In this document: piece after piece, positions 9,032 through 19,333 of the stretch | Layout: each line of letters starts with the position of its first letter | Numbering within the stretch: position 1 is the stretch's first letter | Origin: Microbacterium saperdae | GTDB taxonomy: Bacteria > Actinomycetota > Actinomycetes > Actinomycetales > Microbacteriaceae | Length of the DNA: 64,000 nt | Direction: 5' to 3' | NCBI RefSeq assembly: GCF_006716345.1 | Contig: NZ_VFOX01000001.1 | Coordinates: forward strand, 1,550,001 to 1,614,000 | Program-made: the position numbers and the translations under genes | Notes under the pieces: model-generated | What the model was told of the DNA's origin: nothing | Database searches by the model: none | Seen by the model: the letters and a program-made list of their open reading frames with translations, nothing else

Positions 9032-9963
9032 GCGCGGCCTCCTGCAGCCGAAGTGGGATCGAGTGCGTCGCGCAGACCGTCGGCGATGAGTGCCATCGAT
9101 ACGGTCAGCAGCGTCAGCGCCGCGGCGGGGAAGTAGAACAGCCAGGGTGCGCTGGTGATCGTGTTGGCGCCCGAGCCGATCAGCGAGCCCAGCGACACGT
9201 CGGGGATCTTCACGCCGAAGCCGAGGAACGAGAGGCCGGTCTCGGTGGTGACGGCCGTGACGACGCCGAGCGTGAAGTTGATGACGAGCAGCGAGCCGAT
9301 GTTCGGCAGCATGTGGCGGAAAACGATGACCATGCCACGGACGCCCATGTAGCGGGCCGCCTGCACATACTCGCGCTCACGGAGCGAGAGCGCCATGGTC
9401 CAGATCACTCGTGCGGGGAAGTACCAGCCGATCACGAAGATCATGATCAGGGCGATGATGCGCCAGTCTCCACCGGACTTGTTCGAGATGAGCGACAGGA
9501 TCAGGAAGCTCGGGATCACCATCATGAAGTGGATGATCAGGAGCGTGATGCGCTCGGTCCATCCGCGGAAGTAGGCGGCGGCCGTGCCGACGACCGCAGA
9601 GATGACGGTCGTGCCGATCGATACGGTGAGGGCGATCATGAGCGACCGCTGCAGGCCGACGGCGGTCTGGGCGAACGTGTCGTTCCCCGACGAGGTCGTC
9701 CCGAACCAGTGCTCTGCCGACGGCGGAGTGCTGAGGTTGAGGAAGTCGAGATCCGTGAAGCTGTACTTCGCGAGGAGAGGCGCGATCACGGCGAACAGCA
9801 CCAGTGCGATGAAGATGATGATGCCGCCCACGGCGGGACGGTTGCGCATGAAGCGCCGGTAGTACAGGGACCACTTCGACATGCGCTTGCGCGGCGTGCG
9901 CGCGGCGGTGGTGTCGGGGCCGACCGGCGGCTGGATCGTGGGGTCGATCATTTCGGTGGTCAT
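9028..9963 (-). CDS. Peptide-type ABC transporter permease (DppC family)
   Basis: 311 residues. A cytoplasmic N-terminus of about 45 residues, one hydrophobic segment (V-G-G-I-I-I-F-I-A-L), an extracytoplasmic loop, then five further segments. The EAA loop that contacts the ATPase is visible as R-E-Y-V-Q-A-A-R-Y-M-G-V-R-G, followed by F-R-H-M-L-P-N, typical of OppC/DppC. The C-terminus ends with the family phrase A-L-I-A-D-G-L-R-D-A-L-D-P. The gene starts 1 base after the DppB-like permease gene and overlaps the ATPase gene by 4 bases, so all are translated from one message. Confidence 0.92.
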   Translation of the reverse strand: MTTEMIDPTIQPPVGPDTTAARTPRKRMSKWSLYYRRFMRNRPAVGGIIIFIALVLFAVIAPLLAKYSFTDLDFLNLSTPPSAEHWFGTTSSGNDTFAQTAVGLQRSLMIALTVSIGTTVISAVVGTAAAYFRGWTERITLLIIHFMMVIPSFLILSLISNKSGGDWRIIALIMIFVIGWYFPARVIWTMALSLREREYVQAARYMGVRGMVIVFRHMLPNIGSLLVINFTLGVVTAVTTETGLSFLGFGVKIPDVSLGSLIGSGANTITSAPWLFYFPAAALTLLTVSMALIADGLRDALDPTSAAGGRA

Positions 9964-9964
9964 T

Positions 9965-10948
9965 TCAGCTCACCCTCACTCGCGGGTCGAGGACGACGAC
10001 GGCCATGTCCGCCAGGATCGCTCCGATGGCGGTCAGCACCGCGCCGAATGCGGCGATGGCGACCGTCGCGTTGATGTCGTTCTTTCCCAGTGCATCGACG
10101 AAGTAGCGGCCCATGCCGTTCCACGCGAAGATCGTCTCGGTCAGCACCGCGCCCGTGAAGATCGCGGGGATGGTGAAGGCGACCTGCGTCGCGACCGGGA
10201 TCATCGAGGTGCGCAGCGCGTGCTTGCGGATGGCCTGCGGCTTCGTGAGTCCCTTGGCCCTGGCCGTGCGCACGTAGTCGGCGCCGATGTTGTCGAGCAG
10301 CAGGGAGCGCTGCAGGAAGTGGATGTTCGCGTACCCGACGATGACCAGGGCGATGGTCGGCAACACGAGGTGTTGCAAGGCATCGACAAGGACGGGGAAG
10401 AAGCCCTCGACCCCCTTCGAGGAGCTACCCGTGACGTAGAAGACGCGGACGCCGACCCACTCGTTGAAGTTGATGGCCAAGAGCACCAGGGCGAGAGCGG
10501 CGACGACGATATTGACGTTCATGGTGATGATCGAGGTCGCCTGGCCGATGCGGTCGGCGAGCTTGTACTGGCGGGAAGCGGTGTACACGCCGAGCGCGAT
10601 GCCGAGGATCGTGGAGATGATCGTCGCGCCGAGCACGAGCTCCGCGCTGATCCACATGCGGTAGGCGACCTGCTCGTTGACCGATCCGCCGGTGGGGCTC
10701 ACGCCCCAGTCCCAGCGCAGCAGGATGTTCGACAGCCAGGTCCACCAGCGCTCGATGAGCGGGACGGTGTCGCTCAGGTTCTTCGGGATGAGCTGCTGAT
10801 CGATCTGCTCGGGGGAGAGCGGAGGGCGTCGGCCGACGAAGTTGTTCTTCGGATCGAGGAAGCCCCACGCCAGGAAATAGGTGAGGTTCGTCGCGACCAC
10901 GATCATCAGCAGCCAGCCGAGTGATCGGCGCAAGAGGTACTTGATCAA
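9965..10948 (-). CDS. Peptide-type ABC transporter permease (DppB family)
   Basis: 327 residues with six hydrophobic segments. N-terminus I-K-Y-L-L-R-R-S-L-G followed by the first span is the usual DppB/OppB opening; the EAA loop D-Y-V-R-T-A-R-A-K-G-L and R-K-H-A-L-R are present. First gene of the minus-strand importer operon. The start is a TTG at 10948, chosen because it gives the family N-terminus; no strong Shine-Dalgarno is visible. Compared with Escherichia coli DppB the loop after span 1 carries an extra segment with D-P-K-N-N-F-V-G-R-R-P. The 240 bases up to lepA hold the operon promoter, which I could not identify with confidence. Confidence 0.9.
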   Translation of the reverse strand: MIKYLLRRSLGWLLMIVVATNLTYFLAWGFLDPKNNFVGRRPPLSPEQIDQQLIPKNLSDTVPLIERWWTWLSNILLRWDWGVSPTGGSVNEQVAYRMWISAELVLGATIISTILGIALGVYTASRQYKLADRIGQATSIITMNVNIVVAALALVLLAINFNEWVGVRVFYVTGSSSKGVEGFFPVLVDALQHLVLPTIALVIVGYANIHFLQRSLLLDNIGADYVRTARAKGLTKPQAIRKHALRTSMIPVATQVAFTIPAIFTGAVLTETIFAWNGMGRYFVDALGKNDINATVAIAAFGAVLTAIGAILADMAVVVLDPRVRVS

Positions 10949-11173
10949 GGTGATGAGTCTTTCTCTTCTACGGACGCGCGCGGTATCCGTCGGCGCAACG
11001 CTGAGCCGGGAAGACAGTCAAACACCATCTGCCGATCTGCGCGACACGACGCCTCCACTTGGTCTGTGACGGAGTCTTATCGCCCACGGGATCCGGTGTC
11101 ACGGATTGGTCCCGGGCAACTTCGGGAGACTATCACCCGATCGGGCGAATCGGGCATTAGCCTCCCCTCACCG

Positions 11174-11179
11174 TAGAAT
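11174..11179 (+). promoter_or_regulatory. -10 hexamer TAGAAT for lepA
   Basis: TAGAAT lies 9 bases before the lepA ATG, implying a leaderless or very short leader transcript. Confidence 0.5.
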
Positions 11180-11188
11180 CGACGGGAC

Positions 11189-13042
<1,854 letters not shown>

Positions 13043-13044
13043 GG

Positions 13045-13527
13045 ATGCCATTCCCGGCGTATGAGCGGGGGACGACCCGTCATCCGCTCGATGCTGTCCC
13101 GGCGGGGCTGCGGCTCACCGAGCGATCCGTCGTGGTTCCGCCGAGAGCCCGCGACGCGGTCGCCGCGCTGGTGAGCTCGTGGGAGTTCAAGCGACGAGCA
13201 GGGTTCGAGGTCCCTGCGGACGCTCCCGCGGCTGATGGGGAGGGGATCCTCGCGAAGCGGATGTTCGGCATCCGGTTCGCCGAACCCGTGCGTGTGGTGT
13301 GGGCGGGGCGAGACGGTTTCGGCTACGAGACACGCCCGGGGCATCCGCTCTACGGCGAAGAGTCGTTCGTGCTGGATGCGGACGGGGTCTTCACCGCGCG
13401 GTCGCTCTCCTGCCCCTCGAACCTGTTCTGGCGCCTCGCGGCACCGGCTCTCCGTGTGCTGCAGCTCTCGGTGTCGCGCGCCTACATCCGCATCGTCCAG
13501 TCCGAGATCGCGACCGCTTCGCGCTGA
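13045..13527 (+). CDS. DUF1990-type protein
   Basis: 160 residues, no signal peptide or membrane span. The core G-Y-E-T-R-P-G-H-P-L-Y-G-E-E-S-F and the C-terminal 'P....W.LA.PALR.LQ....RAYI' match the DUF1990 family, whose biochemical role is unknown. Starts 2 bases after the lepA stop, so likely cotranscribed. A second, more divergent member of the same family follows 88 bases downstream. The N-terminal part has the typical 'P.G......' opening and an 'A......W..' motif. Function cannot be assigned. Confidence 0.75.
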   Translation: MPFPAYERGTTRHPLDAVPAGLRLTERSVVVPPRARDAVAALVSSWEFKRRAGFEVPADAPAADGEGILAKRMFGIRFAEPVRVVWAGRDGFGYETRPGHPLYGEESFVLDADGVFTARSLSCPSNLFWRLAAPALRVLQLSVSRAYIRIVQSEIATASR

Positions 13528-13601
13528 GCCGTCGGGTGGCCGGCGGCGACGGCATGTGACCGCCGACGGCGCGTGGGGGTGTTCGCTCAGGTAACCCCCA
13601 G

Positions 13602-13607
13602 TAGGCT
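13602..13607 (+). promoter_or_regulatory. -10 hexamer TAGGCT for the second DUF1990 gene
   Basis: TAGGCT lies 7 bases before the ATG at 13615; no ribosome site fits between them. This suggests a leaderless start for the DUF1990-hemW pair, separate from lepA. Confidence 0.5.
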
Positions 13608-13614
13608 GGAACTC

Positions 13615-14268
13615 ATGCGGCGCGGGACTTTCCGAGACGACACGGTGGACTATGCGGCCGTGGGTGCGACCCACGCGCCCGATCTGATGCAGTACCCGCC
13701 GGAGCGCAGTATCCCGGCGGAGGACTCCTGGCGGATCGGCAGTGGGGTCGAGCGTTTCCAGAGCGCCGGCGAATCGCTGCTCTCGTGGACCGCGCAACGT
13801 GCAGCAGGGCTCGGCGTCGAAGATGTGCGTCCCGCTCCCGGTCCCGCCTACGCAGGAGTGAGCTTCGATGCGGAGGGCAACCCGATCGCGCCGAGCAAGC
13901 GCGATGTCGAACCGCGCTACGACGCCGAGGGCATGCCGTTCGTGGGTCCGGGTATGACGCTGCACCTGCGCGGACGCGTCGGCGGTATGCGGGCGGACGC
14001 AGAGCTCCGGGTCATCTCGGTGACCGAGGAGACCCGCCGGATCGGGTTCGTGCTGGGCACGGTCGGCGGCTCTGTCGTCAGCGGCGAGGAGTCCTTCGAC
14101 CTCGACTGGCGAGAGGACAATGACGAGGTCTGGTTCACCGTGCGCGCGTTCGACTCTCCGAACTCGTTGCTCTACCGCACCGTCCCGGCGCTCGTGAAGC
14201 GGCGCCGACGGGAACTCTTCGCTCGCTACCTCCGGGCGATCTCTCCGCTCTACGCGACCCCCCTCTGA
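13615..14268 (+). CDS. Second DUF1990-type protein
   Basis: 217 residues. The C-terminal half carries R-R-I-G-F-V-L-G-T followed by V-V-S-G-E-E-S-F and 'W.TVRAF..P.......P.L.....R....RYLRAI', the DUF1990 core, but the G-H-P of the family is replaced by G-G-S, so the motif is diverged. The N-terminal part has the T-F-R-D-D-T-V-D-Y-A-A-V-G-A-T opening also common in the family. The start at 13615 follows a TAGGCT element; a start 42 bases upstream is possible but lies inside the promoter. Its TGA shares one base with the hemW ATG, so the two are cotranslated. Function unknown. Confidence 0.7.
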   Translation: MRRGTFRDDTVDYAAVGATHAPDLMQYPPERSIPAEDSWRIGSGVERFQSAGESLLSWTAQRAAGLGVEDVRPAPGPAYAGVSFDAEGNPIAPSKRDVEPRYDAEGMPFVGPGMTLHLRGRVGGMRADAELRVISVTEETRRIGFVLGTVGGSVVSGEESFDLDWREDNDEVWFTVRAFDSPNSLLYRTVPALVKRRRRELFARYLRAISPLYATPL

Positions 14269-15485
14269 TGGCGGGACCGCTGCCCCTGGGAGATCCGGCA
14301 CCGACCGACGGCCGCCTGCCCGACGATCTGCCGATCGACACCCACGTCCCGTTCTCGGCGTACCTGCACATCCCGTTCTGCCGTGTGCGCTGCGGCTACT
14401 GCGACTTCAACACCTACACGTCCAGCGAGCTGCGCGGCGCGAAGCAGGAGGACTACGCGACCACCCTCGAGACCGAGATCTCCCTCGCGCGACGAGTCCT
14501 CGGCGACGCCGGGGCGCTGCGCCCGATGGACACGGTCTTCTTCGGCGGCGGTACGCCGACACTCCTCCCGGCCGGAGACCTGGCCCGGATGCTCGACGCG
14601 GCGGTCTCGGCGTTCGGTCTCGCCGAGGGGGCGGAGGTCACGGTCGAGGCGAACCCCGACACGGTCACACCCCAGGTCGCGCGCACGCTCGCCGATGCCG
14701 GCGTCACCCGCCTCTCGGTCGGCATGCAGTCGGCGGTGCCGCACGTGCTGGCCGCTCTGGACCGCACGCACCGCCCCGAGAACGTCCGCACCGCTGTGGC
14801 GGCGGCCAAGGATGCCGGTCTCGCCGTGAGCGTCGACCTGATCTACGGTGCTCCGGGTGAGTCGCTCTCCGATTGGGAGGCGTCGCTCGACGCCGCTCTC
14901 GCGCTCGAGTCGGACCATATCTCGGCGTACGCGCTGATCATCGAGGACGGCACGAAGCTCGCCCGACAGATCAGGCGAGGTGAGGTTCCCACGCCGGACG
15001 ACGATGTACAGGCCGACATGTACGAGCTCGCCGATGCGCGACTCGGATCGGCCGGATTCGACTGGTACGAGGTCAGCAACTGGGCGCGCAGCCCTGAGCA
15101 GCGCTCCCGTCACAATCTCGCGTACTGGCGGGGCAGCGACTGGTGGGGCTTCGGACCCGGTGCGCACAGCCACGTCGCCGGGCTGCGATGGTGGAATGTG
15201 AAACATCCCGCCGCATACGCGCAGCGTCTCGCCGCCGCAGAATCCCCGGCCGCGGGGACGGAGCGGCCGGACTCGCAGGCTCAGATGCTCGAACGCGTCC
15301 TCCTGCTCAGCCGGCTCGCCGAGGGCATCGCCATCGCGGACCTGCCGGAAGGCAACCGCACGCGGGTGGCCGGCCTCATCGCCGACGGCATGGTCGACGC
15401 GGCATCGGCGATCCGCGGGCGCGTGACGCTCACCCTGCGAGGACGGCTGCTCGCCGACGCCGTGGTGCGGGAGCTGACCGACTGA
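14268..15485 (+). CDS. hemW: Radical SAM family heme chaperone HemW
   Basis: 405 residues. The radical-SAM cluster motif is C-R-V-R-C-G-Y-C (Cys38, Cys42, Cys45) after A-Y-L-H-I-P-F, followed by F-F-G-G-G-T-P-T, E-A-N-P-D-T-V-T and the S-V-G-M-Q-S strand, all typical of HemW/HemN-like proteins. HemW inserts heme into respiratory enzymes; it was long annotated as oxygen-independent coproporphyrinogen III oxidase, but the single C-x3-C-x2-C with Y-C-D-F and neighbourhood (lepA, hrcA, dnaJ) fit HemW. The start shares its A with the preceding stop codon. Convergent with the esterase gene 3 bases downstream. Confidence 0.92.
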   Translation: MAGPLPLGDPAPTDGRLPDDLPIDTHVPFSAYLHIPFCRVRCGYCDFNTYTSSELRGAKQEDYATTLETEISLARRVLGDAGALRPMDTVFFGGGTPTLLPAGDLARMLDAAVSAFGLAEGAEVTVEANPDTVTPQVARTLADAGVTRLSVGMQSAVPHVLAALDRTHRPENVRTAVAAAKDAGLAVSVDLIYGAPGESLSDWEASLDAALALESDHISAYALIIEDGTKLARQIRRGEVPTPDDDVQADMYELADARLGSAGFDWYEVSNWARSPEQRSRHNLAYWRGSDWWGFGPGAHSHVAGLRWWNVKHPAAYAQRLAAAESPAAGTERPDSQAQMLERVLLLSRLAEGIAIADLPEGNRTRVAGLIADGMVDAASAIRGRVTLTLRGRLLADAVVRELTD

Positions 15486-15488
15486 CGC

Positions 15489-16916
15489 TCAGCGCGGCAG
15501 CAGGTCGAGACCCGCGGTCCGGCGTTGCGGTACGGTCGTGCTCTCGGTATCGAAGAGTCGCGTCGTGCGACCGGATCCGTACACGGGCCAGCCGGGGTCG
15601 CCCGTCGTGATGAACGAGACCCAGGCGGTGTTCATCTCGACCGCGAGACCCCGCGGCGCCTCCGGCCCTGCGAGCCGCTGCGCCTCGTCGTCATCGAGCT
15701 TGTCGAACACGAAGCCGAGCTCCAGGGCGTGCGCGGCACGCAGATCGCGCACCGGGCTCGGCCAGGCGAACTCGTAGACGTAGGTGGACGAGGGCTTCGC
15801 TCGGGCTACGAGGGTGAGTCCGCGGCGCAGGATCATGTCGGTCGCGAGCTGGCCGAACACTTCACCCGTGGATGCTCCGGGCCGCTCGTCGCGGTATGCC
15901 TTCACCGCACGACGGGAGATGCGCAGGGCGAGCGCGGCGACGAACAGCTTGACCTCGGTGATGCCGGCCACGGCCTCGGGCGGGAACCACAGCCGGTACT
16001 CATCGGTGTTGGTGCCGATCAGCAGGGGGGTTTCGATCGTCCCGAGCACCTCGTGCGGCGAACGCGGGAGGGTCTCCGGATCGATCGCGACCTGGAAGCC
16101 CGGTGCGCCGCCGAGCGGGGACGAGCCGGCGGACTGCTGCCGTCGGGTCTCGAGCAGCTGCTCGGGAGGGATCGCGGCGAAGGAGGCGCGATCGGCTCGG
16201 ATCCCCAGACGCTTCGCCATCTGGGTGGTCACGCGCGCGGCTTTGGCGGGAGTCTGCGCCTCGAGGGGACCCGATTCGATGATGGCCCTGGCGATCAGCG
16301 CGCGGGAGTCGTCACGGGCGAGAAGCGCGGAGACGAGCGCCCCGCCGGCGGATTCGCCCATCACGGTGATCTGCGCGGCATCGCCCCCGAATGCGGCCAC
16401 CTCGGCATGCACCCATTCGAGAGCCGTCGCGACGTCACGCAGCCCCAGGTTGCGCTGCGCGTCGTCGAGCACCGAGAAGCCCTCGGCCCCGAGGCGGTAG
16501 TTGATCGAGACGTACACGATGCCCGCGCGCGCGAACACCGCACCGTCGTACAGCGACAGCGCCGCAGTCCCGCGTTCCAGGGCACCGCCGTGGATCCAGA
16601 GCACGACGGGTGCGCGTTCCGCATCCGCCGGTGCCCAGACATTCGCCGTGAGGATGTCGTCGCCAGGGATGTGCACGGAGCCGAGCAGTTCTCCGATCGC
16701 GCCGGGGTAGGGGAGCTGCGGGGCGGTGGGGCCGAACTGGGTGGCGCTGCGGACGTCCTCCCACGGGACGACCGGCTGCGGGGCGCGGAACCGATTCTCG
16801 CCGAAAGGCGGCGCCGCATAGGGGATGCCGAGGAAGCGGTGGATCCCGTCGGCCGTCGATCCCTGGACGGTGCCGGCGCGGAGGGTGATCTGGGGATCAG
16901 GCGTCATGTTCGTCAT
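15489..16916 (-). CDS. Type-B carboxylesterase
   Basis: 475 residues, type-B carboxylesterase/para-nitrobenzyl esterase family. Visible signatures: F-L-G-I-P-Y-A-A-P-P-F-G-E near residue 28, oxyanion loop H-G-G-A-L, nucleophile elbow G-E-S-A-G-G (Ser189), and the histidine region R-A-A-H-A-L-E-L-G. No signal peptide. The start overlaps the stop of the rhamnosidase gene (ATGA), so it is the third gene of a minus-strand operon with a GPH symporter and a GH78 enzyme. A plausible role is removing acyl groups from rhamnosides before or after hydrolysis (inference from context). Confidence 0.88.
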   Translation of the reverse strand: MTNMTPDPQITLRAGTVQGSTADGIHRFLGIPYAAPPFGENRFRAPQPVVPWEDVRSATQFGPTAPQLPYPGAIGELLGSVHIPGDDILTANVWAPADAERAPVVLWIHGGALERGTAALSLYDGAVFARAGIVYVSINYRLGAEGFSVLDDAQRNLGLRDVATALEWVHAEVAAFGGDAAQITVMGESAGGALVSALLARDDSRALIARAIIESGPLEAQTPAKAARVTTQMAKRLGIRADRASFAAIPPEQLLETRRQQSAGSSPLGGAPGFQVAIDPETLPRSPHEVLGTIETPLLIGTNTDEYRLWFPPEAVAGITEVKLFVAALALRISRRAVKAYRDERPGASTGEVFGQLATDMILRRGLTLVARAKPSSTYVYEFAWPSPVRDLRAAHALELGFVFDKLDDDEAQRLAGPEAPRGLAVEMNTAWVSFITTGDPGWPVYGSGRTTRLFDTESTTVPQRRTAGLDLLPR

Positions 16917-19333
16917 CGTAGGTCACGTGTGATCCGATGCGACCCGGCGGGAAGCGTGGTGACGTCGCCGTTCCACTCGACGTGCGCCGGCACCGGTGTG
17001 TCGAGGACGAGGAGCTCGGGCTCGACGCGCAGCACGATGTCGCCGTGGGGCGTGGGGACGCGCGCCTCCGCCCATTCCAGGCCCTCCAGCTTCGGCGCGA
17101 TGCGAGCAGTCCGGTAGCCCGGCTCGGCGGGGGTGACACCGAGGGTGTGCACGATGACGTCTCGCGCGACCGTCGCCGACCATCCATGGCAGTACGAGCC
17201 GCCTTCCCAGCACTCCCTGAGCGCCGTCGGACCGGAAGTGAGCAGTCGTGTCCAGTCCCGGTAGAGAGGTCGCAGCTCGCCGCCCAGCGCGGCCACGGCA
17301 TCGTGCACCACCGCACGGAAGAACGGTTGGCCTCCCACGACCAGCGACTCCGTGTCCCAGTCGGGGGCGTCGCGCCGCCAGACGGGAGCGCCGGCGCTCG
17401 GGCCGAGGGAGTCCGCCCCGTGATCGGCGAGAGGACTGCGGGTGAACATGGCTTCCCGGTCGGTGAGGAGGGCCCGAATCGCATCGTGCCGCGTCGGGGG
17501 GACGAGTCCTGCCAGGAACGCGGTGGCGGCGACGTGTTCGCTGACGCTGCGACCACGGGTGCCGTCGGTGAGGATGTTGTCGCGATAGGCCTGTCGTCCG
17601 GCATCCCAGAACGCCTCGAAACCGACCTCGACCTCTGCCCACACCCGATCCGCCCACGCGGCTCTGCCCTCGTCTCCGAGCCATCGGGCGATGTCGGAGA
17701 ACTGGCGCAGCGCACGTGCCCACAGCGCGGTGAGGGCGGCACTGGAGCCCTCGACCTGCACCGGGGACCAATCGATGAGCACCCACCCGGGGACTTCGGC
17801 CAGCCGCCCGTCGTGCAGGGAGGGGAGGAACCAGCGCAGGACGGATTCGACGGCGGGCAGCAGCGGCATGATCAGAGCAGGGTCGCCGGTGTACCGGTAG
17901 AGGTTGTGCACGCTGGCGACCCAGTGCAGAGACCAATCCGGGATGGTCGGGATGCGTGGTGAGGCGAAGTCGCCCGCCGCCGCCATGGGGAGGATGCCGT
18001 CGGGGCGGGGCCGTGCGAGCAACGCGGGGTTCCAGGCGGCGAGCGACCAGTCGGACGTCGCGACCAGGTCGACGCTCTGATGCACGATCGAGTCGCCGGT
18101 CCACGCGCGCTGCTCGCGGGTGGGGCAATCGATGTAGGCATCGACAGCGCTCAGATCCACCGTGCGCAACGAGACGTCGACGATCCGCTGGAGCTCTTCA
18201 TCGCTGCACGCGAAGTGCGCGCCCTGGCGGGGGCGGTGTGCCTCGTGCACTTCCGCACGCACAAGGCGGGGTAGAGCGCCGGAAGCGGAGGTCGCACTGA
18301 GCACGAGGTAGCGCCCGCCCACGCTGTCGAAGGGTTCGAACACGGTCTTACCCTCCGCCAGCACGATCTGCAGCGGTGCGGCACTCTCGAACGCCGCAGG
18401 GCCGACGGCCTCCAGGAGGCCCCCGCGCACGATGTCTCCTGCCGCACCGGAGAACGTCAGTCGCAGGCGACCGCTCACGATACGTCCTGCATCGATCACG
18501 GTGACGGCACCGGCGGTGATGTCGGCGGAGAGCAGATCGACCAGCGTCGTCGTCGACTCGGCAGTGCGGGCCGATGTGCTGGGGGTGAGCGCAGCGCGGG
18601 GCAGGTCGACCAGGGTGCCGGTCGTCTGCGGCCGCCGCGAGGGCAGGAGTGCACCGTAGGGCTCCCCGCCGGGGGTGGTGCGCCCCCGCGGACCGATGAC
18701 GGACTGCTCGCCGATCACGCGCGCCGGCAGCCACGATTGCACGTCGGCATCCAGGGCCATCCAGGTGGGATCGAACAGTCGTGCGTCGAACAGCTCGGCG
18801 GGCTGAGAGGCGAGGAGACCCTGAGGGTGAGCGACCGTCCAGGCTTCGCAATCGGTGACGAGCCAACGCGCGTCCGTCGCGACGACGACCTCGCCGTCGA
18901 TCTCCAGTTCCGCGGCGAAGGCTCCGCCGCCCATCGTGTGAGACGGACGCGAAGGAGCCCACCACGGGTTCGCGTCGCCGTAGAAGCGAGCCATCACCGC
19001 GATCACGTTGCGACCGGGACGAAGCAGCGACGCGATGTCCCATTCGTCGTAGGTCAGCGAATCGGAATCATGACGGCCGGGCCCTGCGCCGACGCGCTCG
19101 CCGTTGATGAACACGATGTAGCGCGCGTCGGCGGTCGCGTAGAGGGCAGCGGTGCGGGGTACCGCTTCGAGTGAGAACTCCCGGCGCAGGAGGACGCGCT
19201 GGTCGAACTGGGTCGGATCGTGGGCGCCGATCGGTTCCGCCGGGCCGGGGGTGAGGAGTCCGGATCGCGTGCTCCAGATCCATTCTCCCTGCCAGCGGCG
19301 GGGAGCGCGTGCGGAGGGCCAGGTGGCGGTCAT
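16913..19333 (-). CDS. Glycoside hydrolase family 78 alpha-L-rhamnosidase
   Basis: 806 residues without signal peptide, so probably cytoplasmic. The N-terminal half is beta-rich with the Y-I-V-F-I-N-G-E-R-V-G segment of the bacterial rhamnosidase accessory domain. The catalytic (alpha/alpha)6 barrel starts near residue 370; the motif Y-I-D-C-P-T-R-E-Q-R-A-W-T-G-D places Asp402, Glu407 and Asp414 at the spacing of the acidic residues known in GH78 enzymes (D, +5, +12). The C-terminal beta domain ends the chain. It hydrolyses terminal alpha-L-rhamnose from plant or microbial glycosides by inversion. Both ends overlap neighbours by 4 bases, so it is the middle gene of a tight symporter-rhamnosidase-esterase operon. 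Confidence 0.88.
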   Translation of the reverse strand: MTATWPSARAPRRWQGEWIWSTRSGLLTPGPAEPIGAHDPTQFDQRVLLRREFSLEAVPRTAALYATADARYIVFINGERVGAGPGRHDSDSLTYDEWDIASLLRPGRNVIAVMARFYGDANPWWAPSRPSHTMGGGAFAAELEIDGEVVVATDARWLVTDCEAWTVAHPQGLLASQPAELFDARLFDPTWMALDADVQSWLPARVIGEQSVIGPRGRTTPGGEPYGALLPSRRPQTTGTLVDLPRAALTPSTSARTAESTTTLVDLLSADITAGAVTVIDAGRIVSGRLRLTFSGAAGDIVRGGLLEAVGPAAFESAAPLQIVLAEGKTVFEPFDSVGGRYLVLSATSASGALPRLVRAEVHEAHRPRQGAHFACSDEELQRIVDVSLRTVDLSAVDAYIDCPTREQRAWTGDSIVHQSVDLVATSDWSLAAWNPALLARPRPDGILPMAAAGDFASPRIPTIPDWSLHWVASVHNLYRYTGDPALIMPLLPAVESVLRWFLPSLHDGRLAEVPGWVLIDWSPVQVEGSSAALTALWARALRQFSDIARWLGDEGRAAWADRVWAEVEVGFEAFWDAGRQAYRDNILTDGTRGRSVSEHVAATAFLAGLVPPTRHDAIRALLTDREAMFTRSPLADHGADSLGPSAGAPVWRRDAPDWDTESLVVGGQPFFRAVVHDAVAALGGELRPLYRDWTRLLTSGPTALRECWEGGSYCHGWSATVARDVIVHTLGVTPAEPGYRTARIAPKLEGLEWAEARVPTPHGDIVLRVEPELLVLDTPVPAHVEWNGDVTTLPAGSHRITRDLR

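Noticed and set aside
14268..15485. Classical oxygen-independent coproporphyrinogen oxidase (HemN) function
   Set aside because: Length, motif context and neighbours fit the heme chaperone HemW; true HemN has extra N-terminal parts.
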